From the NCBI GenBank assembly GCA_013396525.1, contig VWYX01000661.1, positions 411,637-475,636 on the forward strand: 64,000 nucleotides of DNA. Direction: 5' to 3'. The position numbers and the translations under genes are program-made. The DNA is from Chaetorhynchus papuensis. Its lineage: Eukaryota > Chordata > Aves > Passeriformes > Rhipiduridae. Under the pieces are notes generated by a model. It was given only the letters and a program-made list of their open reading frames with translations. It had not been told where the DNA came from and did no database searches. Shown here in pieces: positions 12,535 through 24,140 of the stretch (within the stretch, counting starts at the first letter, position 1; each line of letters begins with the position of its first letter).

Positions 12535-13425
12535 TGATTTCAGTGTGGGTGCTTGCTGCTGCTAGACATGTCAGTGTTGAGACTGTTTTGTGCTGCTCTG
12601 GGGATGCAAAAGTAAATAAATATTTACCAGGCAGTCAAAATAGGTAGTAATGGACACTAATTATGTGAGTCAAATAAAATAACTGGTATTTGAATGACTG
12701 ACCTTTAATTTCTATAACTCAGAGATCATCCACTTGCTACAGCATTCAAACATCAGTTGCTGTCACATGGCTAAACTTGCTTTAGTATATAGAAATTACT
12801 ATTTCTGCCTGCCAAGGCTTGGAGACAAGAATTTTTTAACAAAGTTTATCATCTCTGAATTTTAACCCTATGATACAGGGCTAATGAATGGGTGCTTTAG
12901 AAGTATTTCTTTTTTCTGTTTTTCTTTCCAGTTTTCCCACTAGTCTCATGTCTCGGAGAAGTTGTTTTATGAAAGAAGAGCAAATATTACCATCAGAATA
13001 ATATAAAATAATGGCATTAAATAAAAGCATCTATAAGCTATTTCATGGAACTTGTGGAAATAACTTATTTAAGGCACTGTGACTGTCAGCAACTAAAACT
13101 GCAGCTATTTTGCAGACATGAATTTCCTGCTGAGTAACAATTTACATCAACAAATTAATTTTATTTCAGAGTTGTTAACAGGCTTATCTATTAATTTATG
13201 TGTTCATTTAAAAACTACTAAATAGAAGAGCATTCCTGAATAAATGCTAATCTTACTTTTGGGAGTAAATTGTCATTCAATAATATTTATTATAAAAATA
13301 CTGCAAAAACTCCCACATTGTTTAAGGAATTAAAACTCAGACACTAGATTGATTATGGACAGGACACTGTCAGCCAGAACTAGGAGTGGTTTTGCAGTTG
13401 TGTCACCTGCATCAGCATAAATGTT
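12535..13425. other. AT-rich unique sequence
   Basis: Nothing recognisable. It holds several TAAT-containing AT-rich stretches (13,140-13,320) but no repeat family or coding signal. Confidence 0.5.
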
Positions 13426-13430
13426 TTCAG

Positions 13431-13511
13431 TCATACCAGAGCTGTCTTTGCTTTGCCCAGTGGAGCCTTTGAACAGGATTGCAGTGCCAATGGTATTGAT
13501 ATAATTCTAAG
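13431..13511 (+). other. Candidate 81-nt exon with good splice signals
   Basis: A pyrimidine-containing acceptor (ATGTTTTCAG ending at 13,430) precedes 81 nt that end in a perfect donor (CTAAG then GTGAGT at 13,512-13,517). Only one frame is open throughout. It enters with one base of a split codon and leaves with two, giving a peptide beginning SHTRAVFALPSG and ending NGIDIILR. The length is a multiple of three, so inclusion would preserve frame. No family is recognised and no partner exon was found, so this may be a chance pairing or a noncoding RNA exon. Confidence 0.2.
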
Positions 13512-13519
13512 GTGAGTCA

Positions 13520-16500
13520 CTCCATCCCCTGGGAGCTCAGGTAAAGCTCCCCCACAATGCAGTGCTCTGTTCCCATCCATACACTATAAACAGTTATTCA
13601 AGGGGTAGCACTTCTTATTTTTCATGATTACTAGCTTTCCTAGATTCAGGTATTCACAGTATGAATGGCCAGGCTTCTGTCAAGTTCAGGAGCCCAATGA
13701 ACACTGTAAAATATGAAGGGCAGAGAAATACCAGAAATCTGCAGTTTTGGCTGCTTTTTCTATTTCTGTGATTCACATGCGCTTCCACGCCTCAAAAGCA
13801 GAAGCATCTCAAAGGTGGGAGAGGAGATCTTCAGGGGAAAAACAATATAAGCCTTGGTTTAGCTCTCTCTGTGAATACGAATTTCATCTGCATGCACATA
13901 AATGGTAGAAAAGATTTTATGTTGAGAGCTAGTTTAACAACTGGAAGAATGCTCCTTCAAGGACTGAGCCATTCCAAGGAGATACATGACCTTAACATTT
14001 AGACAATTTAGAAAAAGTATCTTTCCATTTAATGAACAGCTGGTTAAATGTAGAGAAATATAGTCATTTCTCTTGGAGACGGATTTATAACTACTAATAT
14101 TTTCATGCTAGCTGTATCTTCAAGCAAATGTGATGTGTTTTATGATGTATCGTGGTTTTATATACACATTTCATTCTTGTTATTCCTTGAAGATAAAAAA
14201 AACAGCAAATAAGAACAAAAAGTGTGGAGTGAAAAAATATTGGAGTTATCTGAAATCCTAGCAATAGTATGTCAGAAGATTAAAAAAAAAAAACAAAAAA
14301 CCAAAGCCTTAAAATGTAAACCTCTGCTCAGCAAAGACACTGACTGAATGTCATAAACTGTCTGAAAGCAGAACACTGAATTTGCATCCAGTCGTTAACT
14401 GCCATACTTACATCTTTTGGGCAAATGTAAAGCTCTTAAATACCAAAAAAATGGAAATATAATGACCTCACCATATAAAATAAAACCCCAGTGTAAGATA
14501 AAACATATTTCAATGACTGCAATTAATTGCAAAACAGAATAAATCACCACACAAATAATTTATCTGCTTTAAATATCATAAAAAAGCCATTAACATGCCA
14601 ACAGGAAACTGGCAGCTTGACAACTTTATGACACTAAACAGGACTGCAATGGTGAGATTCTCACTTCATTTAAGACAATGACAAACCTTCTATTAATTTC
14701 AGCTGGTGAGAACAGAAGTGTCAATAATTTTTCAGTTTAAAAAATGTATTTTTCTTCTGCAATGCAAAAGAAATTAAAAACTCTAAGAAGTCTGAATATA
14801 CTGACATTTGGGCTGGTTTACATATGCTTTACATACTTACAGAAATTAGCAGAATAATTTATTATATCAGGCTTGTATTGTCAAATAACTCTTGCACTGC
14901 AGAATCCCCTTATGCTCATTTTTTCCTCTGATCAAGAAAGAGCATTAAAAACTCTCGTGTTCTTCGTGGGTGGTTTGAGCCTCTAAAGCTAATAAAAAAA
15001 GAGATATGACTCAGGAGAAGCCATTTTGTATTGTTACTTTATCAAGTCCTATCTTTACAACGAGTGAAAAGTAATCTAAAGTCAAGGGCAGTGGCTATTT
15101 CTCATGCTTAAATAATTTTTGTTTTGAAAATGTTGTGCATAACAGAAGTAGGATTTATGCTGAGAGCAACATCCAAGTGAAGGAAGAGAAGAAGTGGGTA
15201 CCCGGTGTCTGAACTACTGATGCTTGGTGGGTGGACAGTGGGGCAACCTTCTGCTCTGCACTTCAGCGACAGCGTTGGAAAGCCCAGGGCCACCATGGCC
15301 CCGTGGTGGGAGAGAACCAACAGCTCCATTCCCACTGGAGGACAGAGCCACAGGCAACTTGAAAGACCAGACAGGAAAACATTTCTGTCCTGAGCAAAAG
15401 GCAGGGAGTGGTTGGTGGCTCTAAAACGCAGGGAGTCACACCTCTTGCCCAAAACCCTCTATGCATTCACTGTGAGCTGGCACATTGGAATGAAGGCAGA
15501 GACATTCCACTTTACTCTGCTGTCTCCAGAAACAGGGGCTGGCTCACCATGGGCTTCCCAGGGTTCATGCTGCCACTCTGTGCACAGAGATGCTCACTGA
15601 GATGAAGGAGACACAGCCTGCTTTTCCCTTCCCTCTCCTGCTCACCATCATCTCCAAAATACACCATCACTGGCTCCTTCCCTAGTCCTGCGCCATCCCC
15701 CTGCTCCGACTCGACCTCTCTGCATGAGGAAGGGCTTGCAAGGATCTCCTGGGGGACAGCCAGCAAACAGAAGGGGAGGAGGAGATGCTATTTGGAGGAT
15801 AGGAGTGAGGGAAGGGGCGCTTCATGAATTATTATTGTCTCCTGAACTGAGTTCAATTTAGCCCCTAGGACCATAAGCTGCTTTTGAGCTACTGCTAGGC
15901 AGTGCTCCTGCTCTCTGCTTGTACGTGTCAAACACATGGCCCCTTCCCAACAAGGGCCCCAGGCAGGGGTTTGTGAGACAGTTGGAGTGAGCTAGCGTTG
16001 AGGAGCTGTGGTATGCCAACAGATGGGCTGGGATGAACATCTTATGTCAGAGATTGCTCTCCAGAGGCTATTTCTAGCCTCTTCAGACCTTTTGTGTTGC
16101 TGGAGGGCAATGGAGCTACAACATAATACAGAATTAGGCCTGCTAGTTCTGAATGAGGAAGGTGTTTCCAGCATTTGTGAAGCAAGTGCAAGTCAGCAAT
16201 CTCAGCATAGGAATGATAATTGTCTTGCAATTTGACTAATTACCATGTGTGGCAATATAGGTGCGCTGTGACAGCATTTTTTAATGCATCCATTAGTGTG
16301 AAGCTATGCCATACAGCAACAAGGCTTCATCTGTTTCACAAACTTCTTAAAGTTTGCAAATAAAGTTAAACACATCCCTCAGTTCCTTGCTGAGTCGGGG
16401 AGAGATTAGTTAGAGCATTAACTCAGCTCCACCAAGGTGCACCTTTATGCCTTAGAGAAAAATTGCAGGGCTGCCTCTTGCTTCGATGTATTGCAGTCCC

Positions 16501-16680
16501 TATACGTAGAAAGACTTTAATGTACAACCTTTCCTCTTCGCTAAAATTATAATAAAATAAAGGGCAACTGTATTAAGTGACAACAACGAGAAAAATACAC
16601 CTCTGGATGCTCGGAGATATTTAGACACCAAATTCCCATTGAAACCGTCTAGCTAAAAACCACTCCTTCACTCGGATAGT
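13520..16680. other. Unique sequence, no gene recognised
   Basis: The first part is AT-rich. From about 15,150 to 16,150 G+C rises and several 60-115-codon frames overlap on both strands, none recognisable. The strip 16,210-16,460, with TAAT and CTAATTA-type motifs, looks more constrained than its surroundings, but that is only an impression from composition. Confidence 0.45.
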
Positions 16681-16697
16681 TTCTGCATGGTCTTTGG

Positions 16698-16830
16698 TTA
16701 CGTCAGTATATCACCGTTGCAAGAAAATTTTGCACATGCTCAGCAGCTCATTAGGACTCTCTCAGCCGGTCAGACTTGACTCACTCGGCTGAAAAATTTT
16801 TAGGTATTTAAGTGCTCCCAGTTTTCTGGG
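16698..16830 (+). promoter_or_regulatory. Candidate core promoter: CRE, AP-1 and TATA-like motifs
   Basis: Three motifs occur in promoter order and spacing just upstream of the CpG island. A CRE-type TTACGTCA lies at 16,698-16,705, an AP-1 site TGACTCA at 16,777-16,783 and a TATA-like TATTTAA at 16,805-16,811. A start site would be expected near 16,835-16,840, inside a T/C-rich strip (TTTTCCCCGCTC) leading into the island. Each motif alone is common by chance; the cluster next to the island raises the likelihood of function. Direction is inferred from the TATA-like position. Confidence 0.4.
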
Positions 16831-16959
16831 TTCGTAAACCTTTTCCCCGCTCAAGACAACTGCTTCACAGCAGAGCCAAGCCCTGCGCCTTCCTTGCCTC
16901 ACCCCAGCTAGGAAATGGAGCTTCTTGAATGAGAAGAATGAACCTTTTAGTTGATGTTT

Positions 16960-17165
16960 TCAGCCCAGGGCGGAGCCCAGAGCCCGGAGCTGAGCCAGGA
17001 GGGTGGGATGATATGCGGGGCGGGCAGCGGCCGCTCTCCGGCCGGGAGCCGCGAGAGGGCGCGGATGGACGCAGGGCCGGCCGGAGGGGCTCCGCTGCTC
17101 AAGGCTCATTAACTGGCCTCGCCGGCTGGCTGAGCACCGCAGCGCTCGGACGTGGTTATGCAGCT
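16960..17165. promoter_or_regulatory. Compact CpG island
   Basis: About 190 bases contain more than 20 CpG dinucleotides, against almost none in the flanking kilobases. A GC box (GGGGCGGG at 17,017-17,024) and GCGGCCGC at 17,027-17,034 are included. Such islands in birds usually mark unmethylated promoters or developmental enhancers. A 96-codon frame across it (16,929-17,219) has the Arg/Gly/Ala composition expected of any GC-rich DNA and is not called as a gene. A 5' noncoding exon of an unseen gene or a long noncoding RNA would fit. Confidence 0.6.
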
Positions 17166-17224
17166 AGTTACAGACTGGCAGACAGTTTTTGGCATTTATT
17201 GGTGCCCTGTGACACCTAAATTAT

Positions 17225-17510
17225 CATAAGGTCAGAGAATTCATTGAACCCGAGCAGCACTTAAGCACTGTTAGACTCATTTGCGGCTATTCAGACCAAA
17301 CAAGTTTTTCACAGGGAGGCTATTGGCTCCAGGTAAAAAATTAATGCAAAGAGCACAAAAAGAAAGCTAGGCTGTTTTAATAAGCGGCCCTGCTGCTGTA
17401 GCAGGGATGGGCAGGAGATAATTCCAAACAAGCAGCTTGCTGTGCCAGCTAAAGCAGTCCCTGGGAAGCTGATAGGAGATAATCAACAAGGAGACACCCG
17501 TGCTACGTTT
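17225..17510. promoter_or_regulatory. Candidate enhancer downstream of the CpG island (GATA, CCAAT, hairpin)
   Basis: An inverted CCAAT box (ATTGG at 17,322-17,326), an octamer-like ATGCAAAG near 17,344 and two AGATAA GATA sites (17,416-17,421 and 17,477-17,482) lie within 160 bases. A perfect 7-bp inverted repeat (CCCTGCT at 17,388-17,394 and AGCAGGG at 17,400-17,406, 5-nt loop) lies between them. The stem is too short for a microRNA precursor. Function is inferred from motif clustering only. Confidence 0.3.
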
Positions 17511-17514
17511 TTTT

Positions 17515-19815
17515 TCTGCTGGCTTTCCTCTCTTTCCACCTACTGTGTGTATCTTACTGATCTCAGAGCACTAGGCTGCAACAGCCATCTCTTTAATTTC
17601 GGTATCTTGAGGGAAGCATGACACCGAGTTGTTAATAACCTCACCTGTCTGTGCTAACACAACCATTGCCTTTTTCACTATCCCAGTAGCAGCAGGAAAT
17701 CGGCAAGGAAAAAAACCCAACAGCCTAATGTAAACCCAAGAAACACAAATCAGCTACTCCTGGAAGGTGATGTTGAAGCCCAGGACGTAAGAGGATCCTC
17801 TCTAGGTTGTAGGAGGAGTGACCCGGTCCTGGGAGACAGCCAGAATGACCCCTTCTGCCTTGCTACCCGGGGCAAAGGGGACAGGGAGGAAGCGGAGGGA
17901 GGAATTCCGAGGGAACAGGCAGTGGAGGTTGAGATCCCTTTTCTCTGATTCAAGGGACATGCACAGCTGTCAGTGCGAAGGTGGAGATAGGTAAATGACA
18001 GGCTGGGTTCGCTCTCCTCCCAGAGCAACAGCAGCTGAGTCAAAACAAGCGCAGCCAGAAACATGAAACCATGAAACCCCGCCCCCACACAGTCGCTCAC
18101 ATATATACACACATCATAATTCATGCTACATCAAAGCAGTGATTACCACAGCTTCCTGGCTGTCTATTTCTGTTTATTTATGGTGCATTACACATTTTAA
18201 TGCTATTCTCATACAGCGGCTCAGCTGCCACTGTTCTGTATTTGGGTGGGGAAAAAAAAACCAAACCAACAAATGGCTGTAACGAGTATGTTGTCCCCTG
18301 GGAACAAAGGATAAACAAATTCTCAGCATCCTCCAGGAGCAATGATTCAGAGTTATTAATAGCATGATTCCCCCTCCCCATTTCAGTCTAGCTCATGGCT
18401 ACACACCTCAGCAGTGGGTGGGAGGGGTGACAGCCGGTAGGGGAGAAGGGCCAGAGATGTTCCCAAAGTGACCTGTTAAGCCCAGCTGGCTTCAGAAGAG
18501 TCCTTACATCATCCTCTGTCTCTGTAATCATGTCTAGCTCTGGGCTGCTGCAAGGTAATAGATGGAAGGGGGAGGGCAAAGGTTTGACATCGGCCTGAGG
18601 AGAACCACCAAACTCATGTCTTGCTTGAAGCTTGATTCGAGCTAATGGTAAGAGATCACCTACTAAAAACACTGCCTGCTACAAGGTCACAGCTCATTCC
18701 CTCTTCTCCCCATCCTCATAAGGTAAGAACATGGGGACTTGACTTTATTAATTTATTTAAGGAAATGACAGTCAGCTCAGACTAAGTTGAATGTACAAGA
18801 TTTATTTCTCCTTGCTGTCAGCCTTACTATCATTTCCCCTTGAAGCCTGACTCCTCATTACCATTACTCTCCTTGCAAAATGCAAGTAATTTTGTTTATG
18901 CCATGGGAAAAATATATAATCTCTTTAAGTACATTGACAGTATCAACATAAAACAAATAATACTGAACAGGCAGCAAAAACAGAAGCCATTGTGCCAATA
19001 GTCCCTGCTGTGAGAGACACACAGACCGCTGCTGTGCACCTCCTGCTGTACCCTAGTGTGTAGGAGTGACACTTCTAAAAGGCTCTTTTTACATCCCTTA
19101 ATAATCCAGCCAGCCTTGTGAGTTCACTGCAGGCGCCATGCTATCAGCAGAGCTTTTGCTGTAATAAACTGCTCTTTTATACACCCAGTGATAGTGTCCA
19201 CGAAACATGCTGCAAATACATCCAGGATCCCAAAGCCCTCATTGCACAGGGCAGGGGAAGTGCAGCTGTGCCCTTGCTGCCAGTTTACCTTGGCCCTGGA
19301 CTACAAGAAAGAAAGAAATACCTTCTTTCCTATACTCCCATTCACAAACTTTTTTGTAAAGAGAACCTCAGCTCAGAGGAGGGTCTGACAGTTTGTGAGG
19401 GGTCTCTGTCCAGGAGAAATAACACAAATAACAAACTGTTCTTGGTGGGAGAAAGCTGCAGGCACTGCTGGATGGAGTCACACCTCAACCAGACAGCCAA
19501 GGCTGAAGGGTGCCATGCTTCATCACAAACCCAGTCCCTCCTGCCACCCTGTCTGCAGAAACTGTTGCAACAAGAAAGGATAGCCTGAAAGGGCTAAGCT
19601 TTGCATCACTTATTTTTTCAAGCTACTACAGTGACACGCATGCTCCTAATTTCACAGTTGCTGAACTTCATTAGTTTATAGGAATCTATATGGCTACTTT
19701 TATACATACACACACACAATGGCAAGGACAGATTACATTACAAATGTTGACCTCATGCACAGATAAAAAAGGAACCTCTACTCATGCTGGTAAGACTGCA
19801 CTAGATTTACAGGGT
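17515..19815. other. Unique sequence, no gene recognised
   Basis: No repeat family is seen. A GC box (CCCCGCCCCC at 18,077-18,086) occurs on its own. The longest open frame of the window lies here (156 codons at 19,118-19,588) but is not recognisable and overlaps open frames in other phases. Confidence 0.45.
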
Positions 19816-19818
19816 AAG

Positions 19819-19864
19819 GAGTGACAAAGTGTGACAAAGTGTCTGGAGTGACAAAGTGTCTGGA
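19819..19864. repeat. Short tandem repeat, GTGACAAAGTGT unit
   Basis: GTGACAAAGTGT recurs three times within 46 bases; the last two copies also share the extension CTGGA. It looks like recent slippage in otherwise unique DNA. Confidence 0.75.
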
Positions 19865-19869
19865 TGGGA

Positions 19870-22430
19870 TAACCTAAAGAGAGTTAAGTTTCCTATGCAC
19901 TTGCCCCCTGCTCTATCTATGAACTTCTGGCAGAGGCCTCACCAAGTCCCCTTCCCATCCCCTCAAAGATGTGAAAGGCTTCCAGTCGAAAGAAGGAGAA
20001 AACTCCTCACATGAAAGTTTGTGTGACAGCCCTGAGCAGGGGAACTCCAACAGAGCTCAAATGCCTGGGAGCCTGAAGGGGAAGTCACTGTGGGGTCTGG
20101 GGAGGGGGGACACTGATGGCCACCTCTTGCCAAGTCTGGACTATACCTGAAGAGGGGAAGTAAAACAGATGCTGACTCCTGTGAGGAGCAATCCCCAGAA
20201 GTGGCAGCTGAGAAGAGCACATCTGAGTCTTCCACATGCCCTCAAGGGGAGCTCTGGAGTGTGGGCAGAATTGGGTTTGCACTGGTCCCCACCAGGACTG
20301 AGTTTCATGGGCCAGTTAATCCCAGACGGCATGTGCTAGCTGGGGTGGGATGGTAACACAATCCACGTGGACGGATTTCATTTGGAGAAAAAAAAGCTCC
20401 TGCTATGCAGAAATATTTGTAATGAGTATTTTTAGCCCCCAGGCTCATTGCACATGGGCAGCAGCCACAGCACTGAGGGGCATGTGGTAAGAGCTCCAAG
20501 GAAGCTGAGGCGACCAGGTCAGTAACGCAGGGCTTCAGCAACAAAATTAAAGTTCTCAGGGCTGTGTTTCACTGGAGGAATACAACAGTGGAAAAGATTT
20601 GGTGGCTGTAGGTACTGCCTCTTGGCTCAGAAATTTAGTTGTAGACTAATTTTTTTTACTGTTTGCTTTACTAGCTGCAGCTATAGTTCTCACATCACCA
20701 AAAGCTGTGGGGCTGGGTAAGCTGTTGCTGCTCCCACTCACCACAGAAATTAGAAGCATCTTAGGCAGCTCTTTTGCTATGCTGCCATGTCCTGCTGCTG
20801 CTGCTGCAAATCAAATTAAAAAATGTTTATTTTGCCCTCATCTTAAAGCTGAGGTGTATAAGATATGTTTTTATTATTTTTTTTCTGTTGACAAATCAGG
20901 AAAATGCCATTCTGATTACAGTAAATTATTTTGGGTTTCCTGATAGGGTAATTCAGACTAACCTATTCAACCCAAAATTAAATATATTCTTCATTCTCCA
21001 GGTGTTTAGTTCTCTTGTTAAACTTTGTTTCTTTCTAGTTTAGGTCACTTTTGAAATGAAAAATGACATTTTGACACAAAAGGTCCAAAAGTTTAATTTG
21101 GTAAATGTCAAAACAAAGCAATTTTATGGTTTGGTGGTGGGTTTTTTTTGGTTTTTTGTTTAAGCACTATTCCATTAAAGACTGCTGAATCAAGAAGTTT
21201 CAAACTTTTTAAGATTGTTCCTTGTCATGACATTTTTGGGGTTTTTTTGACAGAAACTCCATTTCATCAGAATTATATCTGCTAAGTACATTTCTAATCC
21301 TAAAAAGACTGTAAAACAAAAGGAAAGTAGAAGAAAATTAGAACATCAGCCCACTTTCACTCAGCTAAGCTGTGGTCTTCTCTTGCCACATGAAAGGACC
21401 CCCTGAGAGCAAGCAATAGGGATTAGCTGTCCTTGACAGATACTGTTCTTTTTTGAAGAAAGGAGAGTTCTCAAGAAGAAGGGAACATGCAAGGGCTGAA
21501 TTGGCGAGGCTGGTCATATTACTGTGTAGGACGATCCTGAAATCAGCAGGAAAGTGCTGCATCCAGAAGTATTTCTGTCCTTTCTCCCCATGACCGATTA
21601 CAGAGGCTTTGCAAACTGCCAATAGCTGGGTAGGCAGTGGCACTCCTGACATAGGGAAGGTGTCTCCATTTTCGCAGAGATTTGTTTGCTGTGTCAAGAC
21701 CCTGCAGCATGATACCAGTTACCTCTCAAACCCAGACTTGCAGCGCTTTACCGTAAGGAGTGAAATAATCTGGAGTCCTGACATGACAATCCATATTCCC
21801 TACTCTGTTCATAAAATGTTTTGTTGTTTACAGAAGGAAAAAATAGGTGTATGAACATTTTCCTGTAGCCAAGGCCTTTTAGAGACTTCCAGTGAGGAAA
21901 ATTTATGATTCGAGATAATCATAAATGGTTACCTGCTATTGGGTCCTCTCTCCTTCCTGCCCCACTCTATCCATGCCTGACACACACCCCAGCAGTGATT
22001 AAATCAATGGGAATTAATCACATCCCGTGAAAAAGAAGCGGGCCTACAGTTTCCCTTTTCTGTGTGACAAATAATACAATCAGCTTCAGAAATCATTTGT
22101 GATTTTCCTTATGACAGGCTTTTGGCCAAGTAAGCCACTGTTACATACAGGCAAATCTGGAACTATTCCCTCGACTTCATCTTTCAGCTTCGAAGGTGCA
22201 TGCGATGCATTCCCTGAATGTGGCATATCACAAACTAATCCCGGGAAAAGTCACAGCAATCTCATCTTAGACAATCACGGATTTGTTGCTGGCCTGAAAA
22301 TCTGAGTAAGGACCTGCGTTTTTCACAGTTCAGGAAATTCACAGCTTCAAGGAAGGGAAGAAAAGAAAATCTAGATCGGCAAGAAACCGCTTACAAATTC
22401 TTCTGCAATAAAAAAAAAAAATTAACACCC
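19870..22430. other. Unique sequence, no gene recognised
   Basis: This includes a (CTG) run of five units at about 20,791-20,807 and T-rich strips at 21,130-21,250. Otherwise nothing can be assigned. Confidence 0.45.
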
Positions 22431-22519
22431 ATCAAAAAAAATCTCCCTTCCACCCTCCCTCTACCCCCGGCGTCCCACCACGAGCTGCTTTTCTTCATTT
22501 CAAGAAAATCTTTCTGGGG

Positions 22520-22930
22520 AAGCAGGCCAGCGGAGCGGATCCGGGCAGTGCCGCCGCCGCCGCCGGGCAGCGCTCGGGGGCAGCCCCAGACCCGCCGCTC
22601 CTCCCTCTCCGCCCTTTCGGCCCAGGTGCCCCTGCATCGGAGTAAATCAATGGCGAGAAGTGGCCGGGAGACCCACCCATTCTGCCCTTAGGTTAAGCAA
22701 AGGCCTGAGTGTCGGGGACCGAGCGGGGGCTGCCCATGAGCTCTGCCGGCGCTGCCCGGGGCTGGGGGCAGGCGGGGGCGCAGCGGGAGCGCAGGCAGGG
22801 CACACAGCCTCCCGCCGGGCTGAAGGGATGCCTTTGCGTGGGAGGTTTCCCTTCTTCCTCAGTGTGGGAGGCCCAGACCGACCCCAGGTACCAAGCCGGG
22901 ACACAGAATGCACACGGCGGCAGGGCTTGG
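22520..22930. promoter_or_regulatory. Larger CpG island with a GCC repeat
   Basis: About 400 bases carry some 40 CpG dinucleotides, far above the window average, including a pure (GCC)5 run at about 22,550-22,565. Both strands are open for over 100 codons in this interval (22,647-22,982 minus, 22,660-23,001 plus), with the Arg/Pro/Gly/Ala-rich composition that GC-rich DNA yields by itself, so neither is called. Most likely this is a promoter or intragenic island. No convincing donor or start-codon context identifies a transcript. It sits 5.5 kb from the other island, which could reflect alternative promoters of one gene, but that is inference. Confidence 0.6.
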
Positions 22931-22934
22931 CTTT

Positions 22935-23665
22935 GTATTTACTCCCCAAAGCACTCCTGCAGCAGCCACCTCGGCCACGCATCTCATTATGGCACGGTTA
23001 ATTAATGAATGAATTATGGCACGGTGCTGCTAGCTACCTCTCTGCATTGAATGAGTGGGGTGTGCAAGCAGCCTGGGGGGGCTCCCAAAGACTACAGGGG
23101 AAACAGCAACTCAACCAGCATGCAGCTCTCACTCTTCCAGCTATCCCAGCTGCAGTGATGTCCTCCTCCTGCAGCCTGGAAAACTTCTCTAGAATTCACT
23201 GGCAACAAGAAAAGAAGGAATAAGCAGCTTTAAAAAAAAAAAAAAAAAAGGTGATCCCAAAAGCAAATGCAAAAACTGATAAGAAAATAAGCTGAATTCC
23301 TCTGGAATCCAAGAAGTAGGTGTAAGTGAGACATTAAAATCTTTATTTAAGAAAATTAATAAAGTTTTTATTAAACATTAATGGAAAAGGCTGGAGTCTG
23401 TTCTTTCCCTGGTGAGTATTAAACAAAATTAAATATGCCATTCTTCTCCCTTTAATGTGATTGGTAGGGGTTACTTTAAAGGTTACTTTTTTGCCACTTT
23501 ACATGTGTATTTCAGGTGGTTTCCACAGGATACTCACAACTGGTATTTCACCGTGGTGACAGGCTCCTCACACAGGCTGCCCAGAGAAAGGTCCTTATCT
23601 TTTCCTCAGAGGGATTGAAGGAAGTGTGAATCCTCTGGCTACAGAACATTAGTGCTCAGACTACT
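22935..23665. other. Unique sequence with an 18-nt A run
   Basis: A short direct repeat of ATGGCACGGT flanks TAATTAATGAATGAATT at about 22,988-23,022. A run of 18 A occupies 23,232-23,249 without an AATAAA just upstream. Nothing else is recognised. Confidence 0.5.
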
Positions 23666-23671
23666 AGGGCA

Positions 23672-23727
23672 GAGTCATGTTCTGCTGCCAACGTACTGTG
23701 TGGTCTTCAGTAAGTCATTTAATATTG
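23672..23727 (+). mobile_element. MIR-like SINE fragment
   Basis: The segment GTTCTGCTGCCAACGTACTG then TGTGGTCTTCAGTAAGTCAT followed by TTAAT follows the order and wording of the conserved MIR core (ttctgccactta..ctgtgtgaccttgggcaagtcacttaa). It is short and diverged, and MIR-related copies are rare in birds. Confidence 0.4.
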
Positions 23728-23937
23728 AAAGCTTTGCATAAGATTGCCACTGGGATGTGGGTTTCTTCTCAAAATCAGGTGTGTATGTGGAGTGATGAGT
23801 TACCTTCAAAACTTTCCTTTCTAGCAGAAAAGCAGTCAAATGCTAATCCAAAAGATGTATGGGAGGGGAGAAGATGGGGGGAAAAGGACATGGGAGAAGA
23901 AGGGTGGAAAGGGGAGGCTCACCTTGTCCTTTTCTCT

Positions 23938-24140
23938 CATAGAATCGTGGCACAGTTTAGGTCGTATGGGGTTTTGGAGGTCCAAACCCCACTCAAGCAT
24001 GGCTAAATTTAGACTTAGAGCAGGTTGCTGAGGTGTGTCCAGTTGAATTTTGGCTGTCCAAGAATGGAAAGTGCACAGCCTTAGTGGGCACTTGCTTCAG
24101 TGCTGAACCACTCTCACATTGATCTTTTTTCCCCATACTC
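23938..24140 (-). mobile_element. CR1 LINE, 3' end
   Basis: The plus strand begins CATAGAATCGTGGCACAGTT and continues along the reverse complement of the avian CR1 3' region. Blocks corresponding to the consensus are GAGCAGGTTGCT at about 24,018, then CAAGAATGGAAAGTGCACAG, then GGGCACTTGCTTCAGTGCTG followed by AACCACTCTCACA. The typical ATTCTATG tail lies at the 23,938 end, so the element points leftward. Only the last 200 bases are present, the usual 5' truncation of CR1. Many substitutions indicate an old copy. Confidence 0.8.

Noticed and set aside
16929..17219. 96-codon frame across the first CpG island
   Set aside because: Gly/Arg/Ala-rich composition is what GC-rich DNA produces in any frame; no conserved motif.
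19118..19588. Longest open frame of the window, 156 codons, plus strand
   Set aside because: No recognisable domain, Cys/Ser/Leu-rich without pattern, overlapped by other open frames, and a length expected by chance in 64 kb.
22647..23001. Open frames of 111 and 113 codons on opposite strands of the second CpG island
   Set aside because: Both strands open at once and Pro/Arg/Gly-rich, so compositional.
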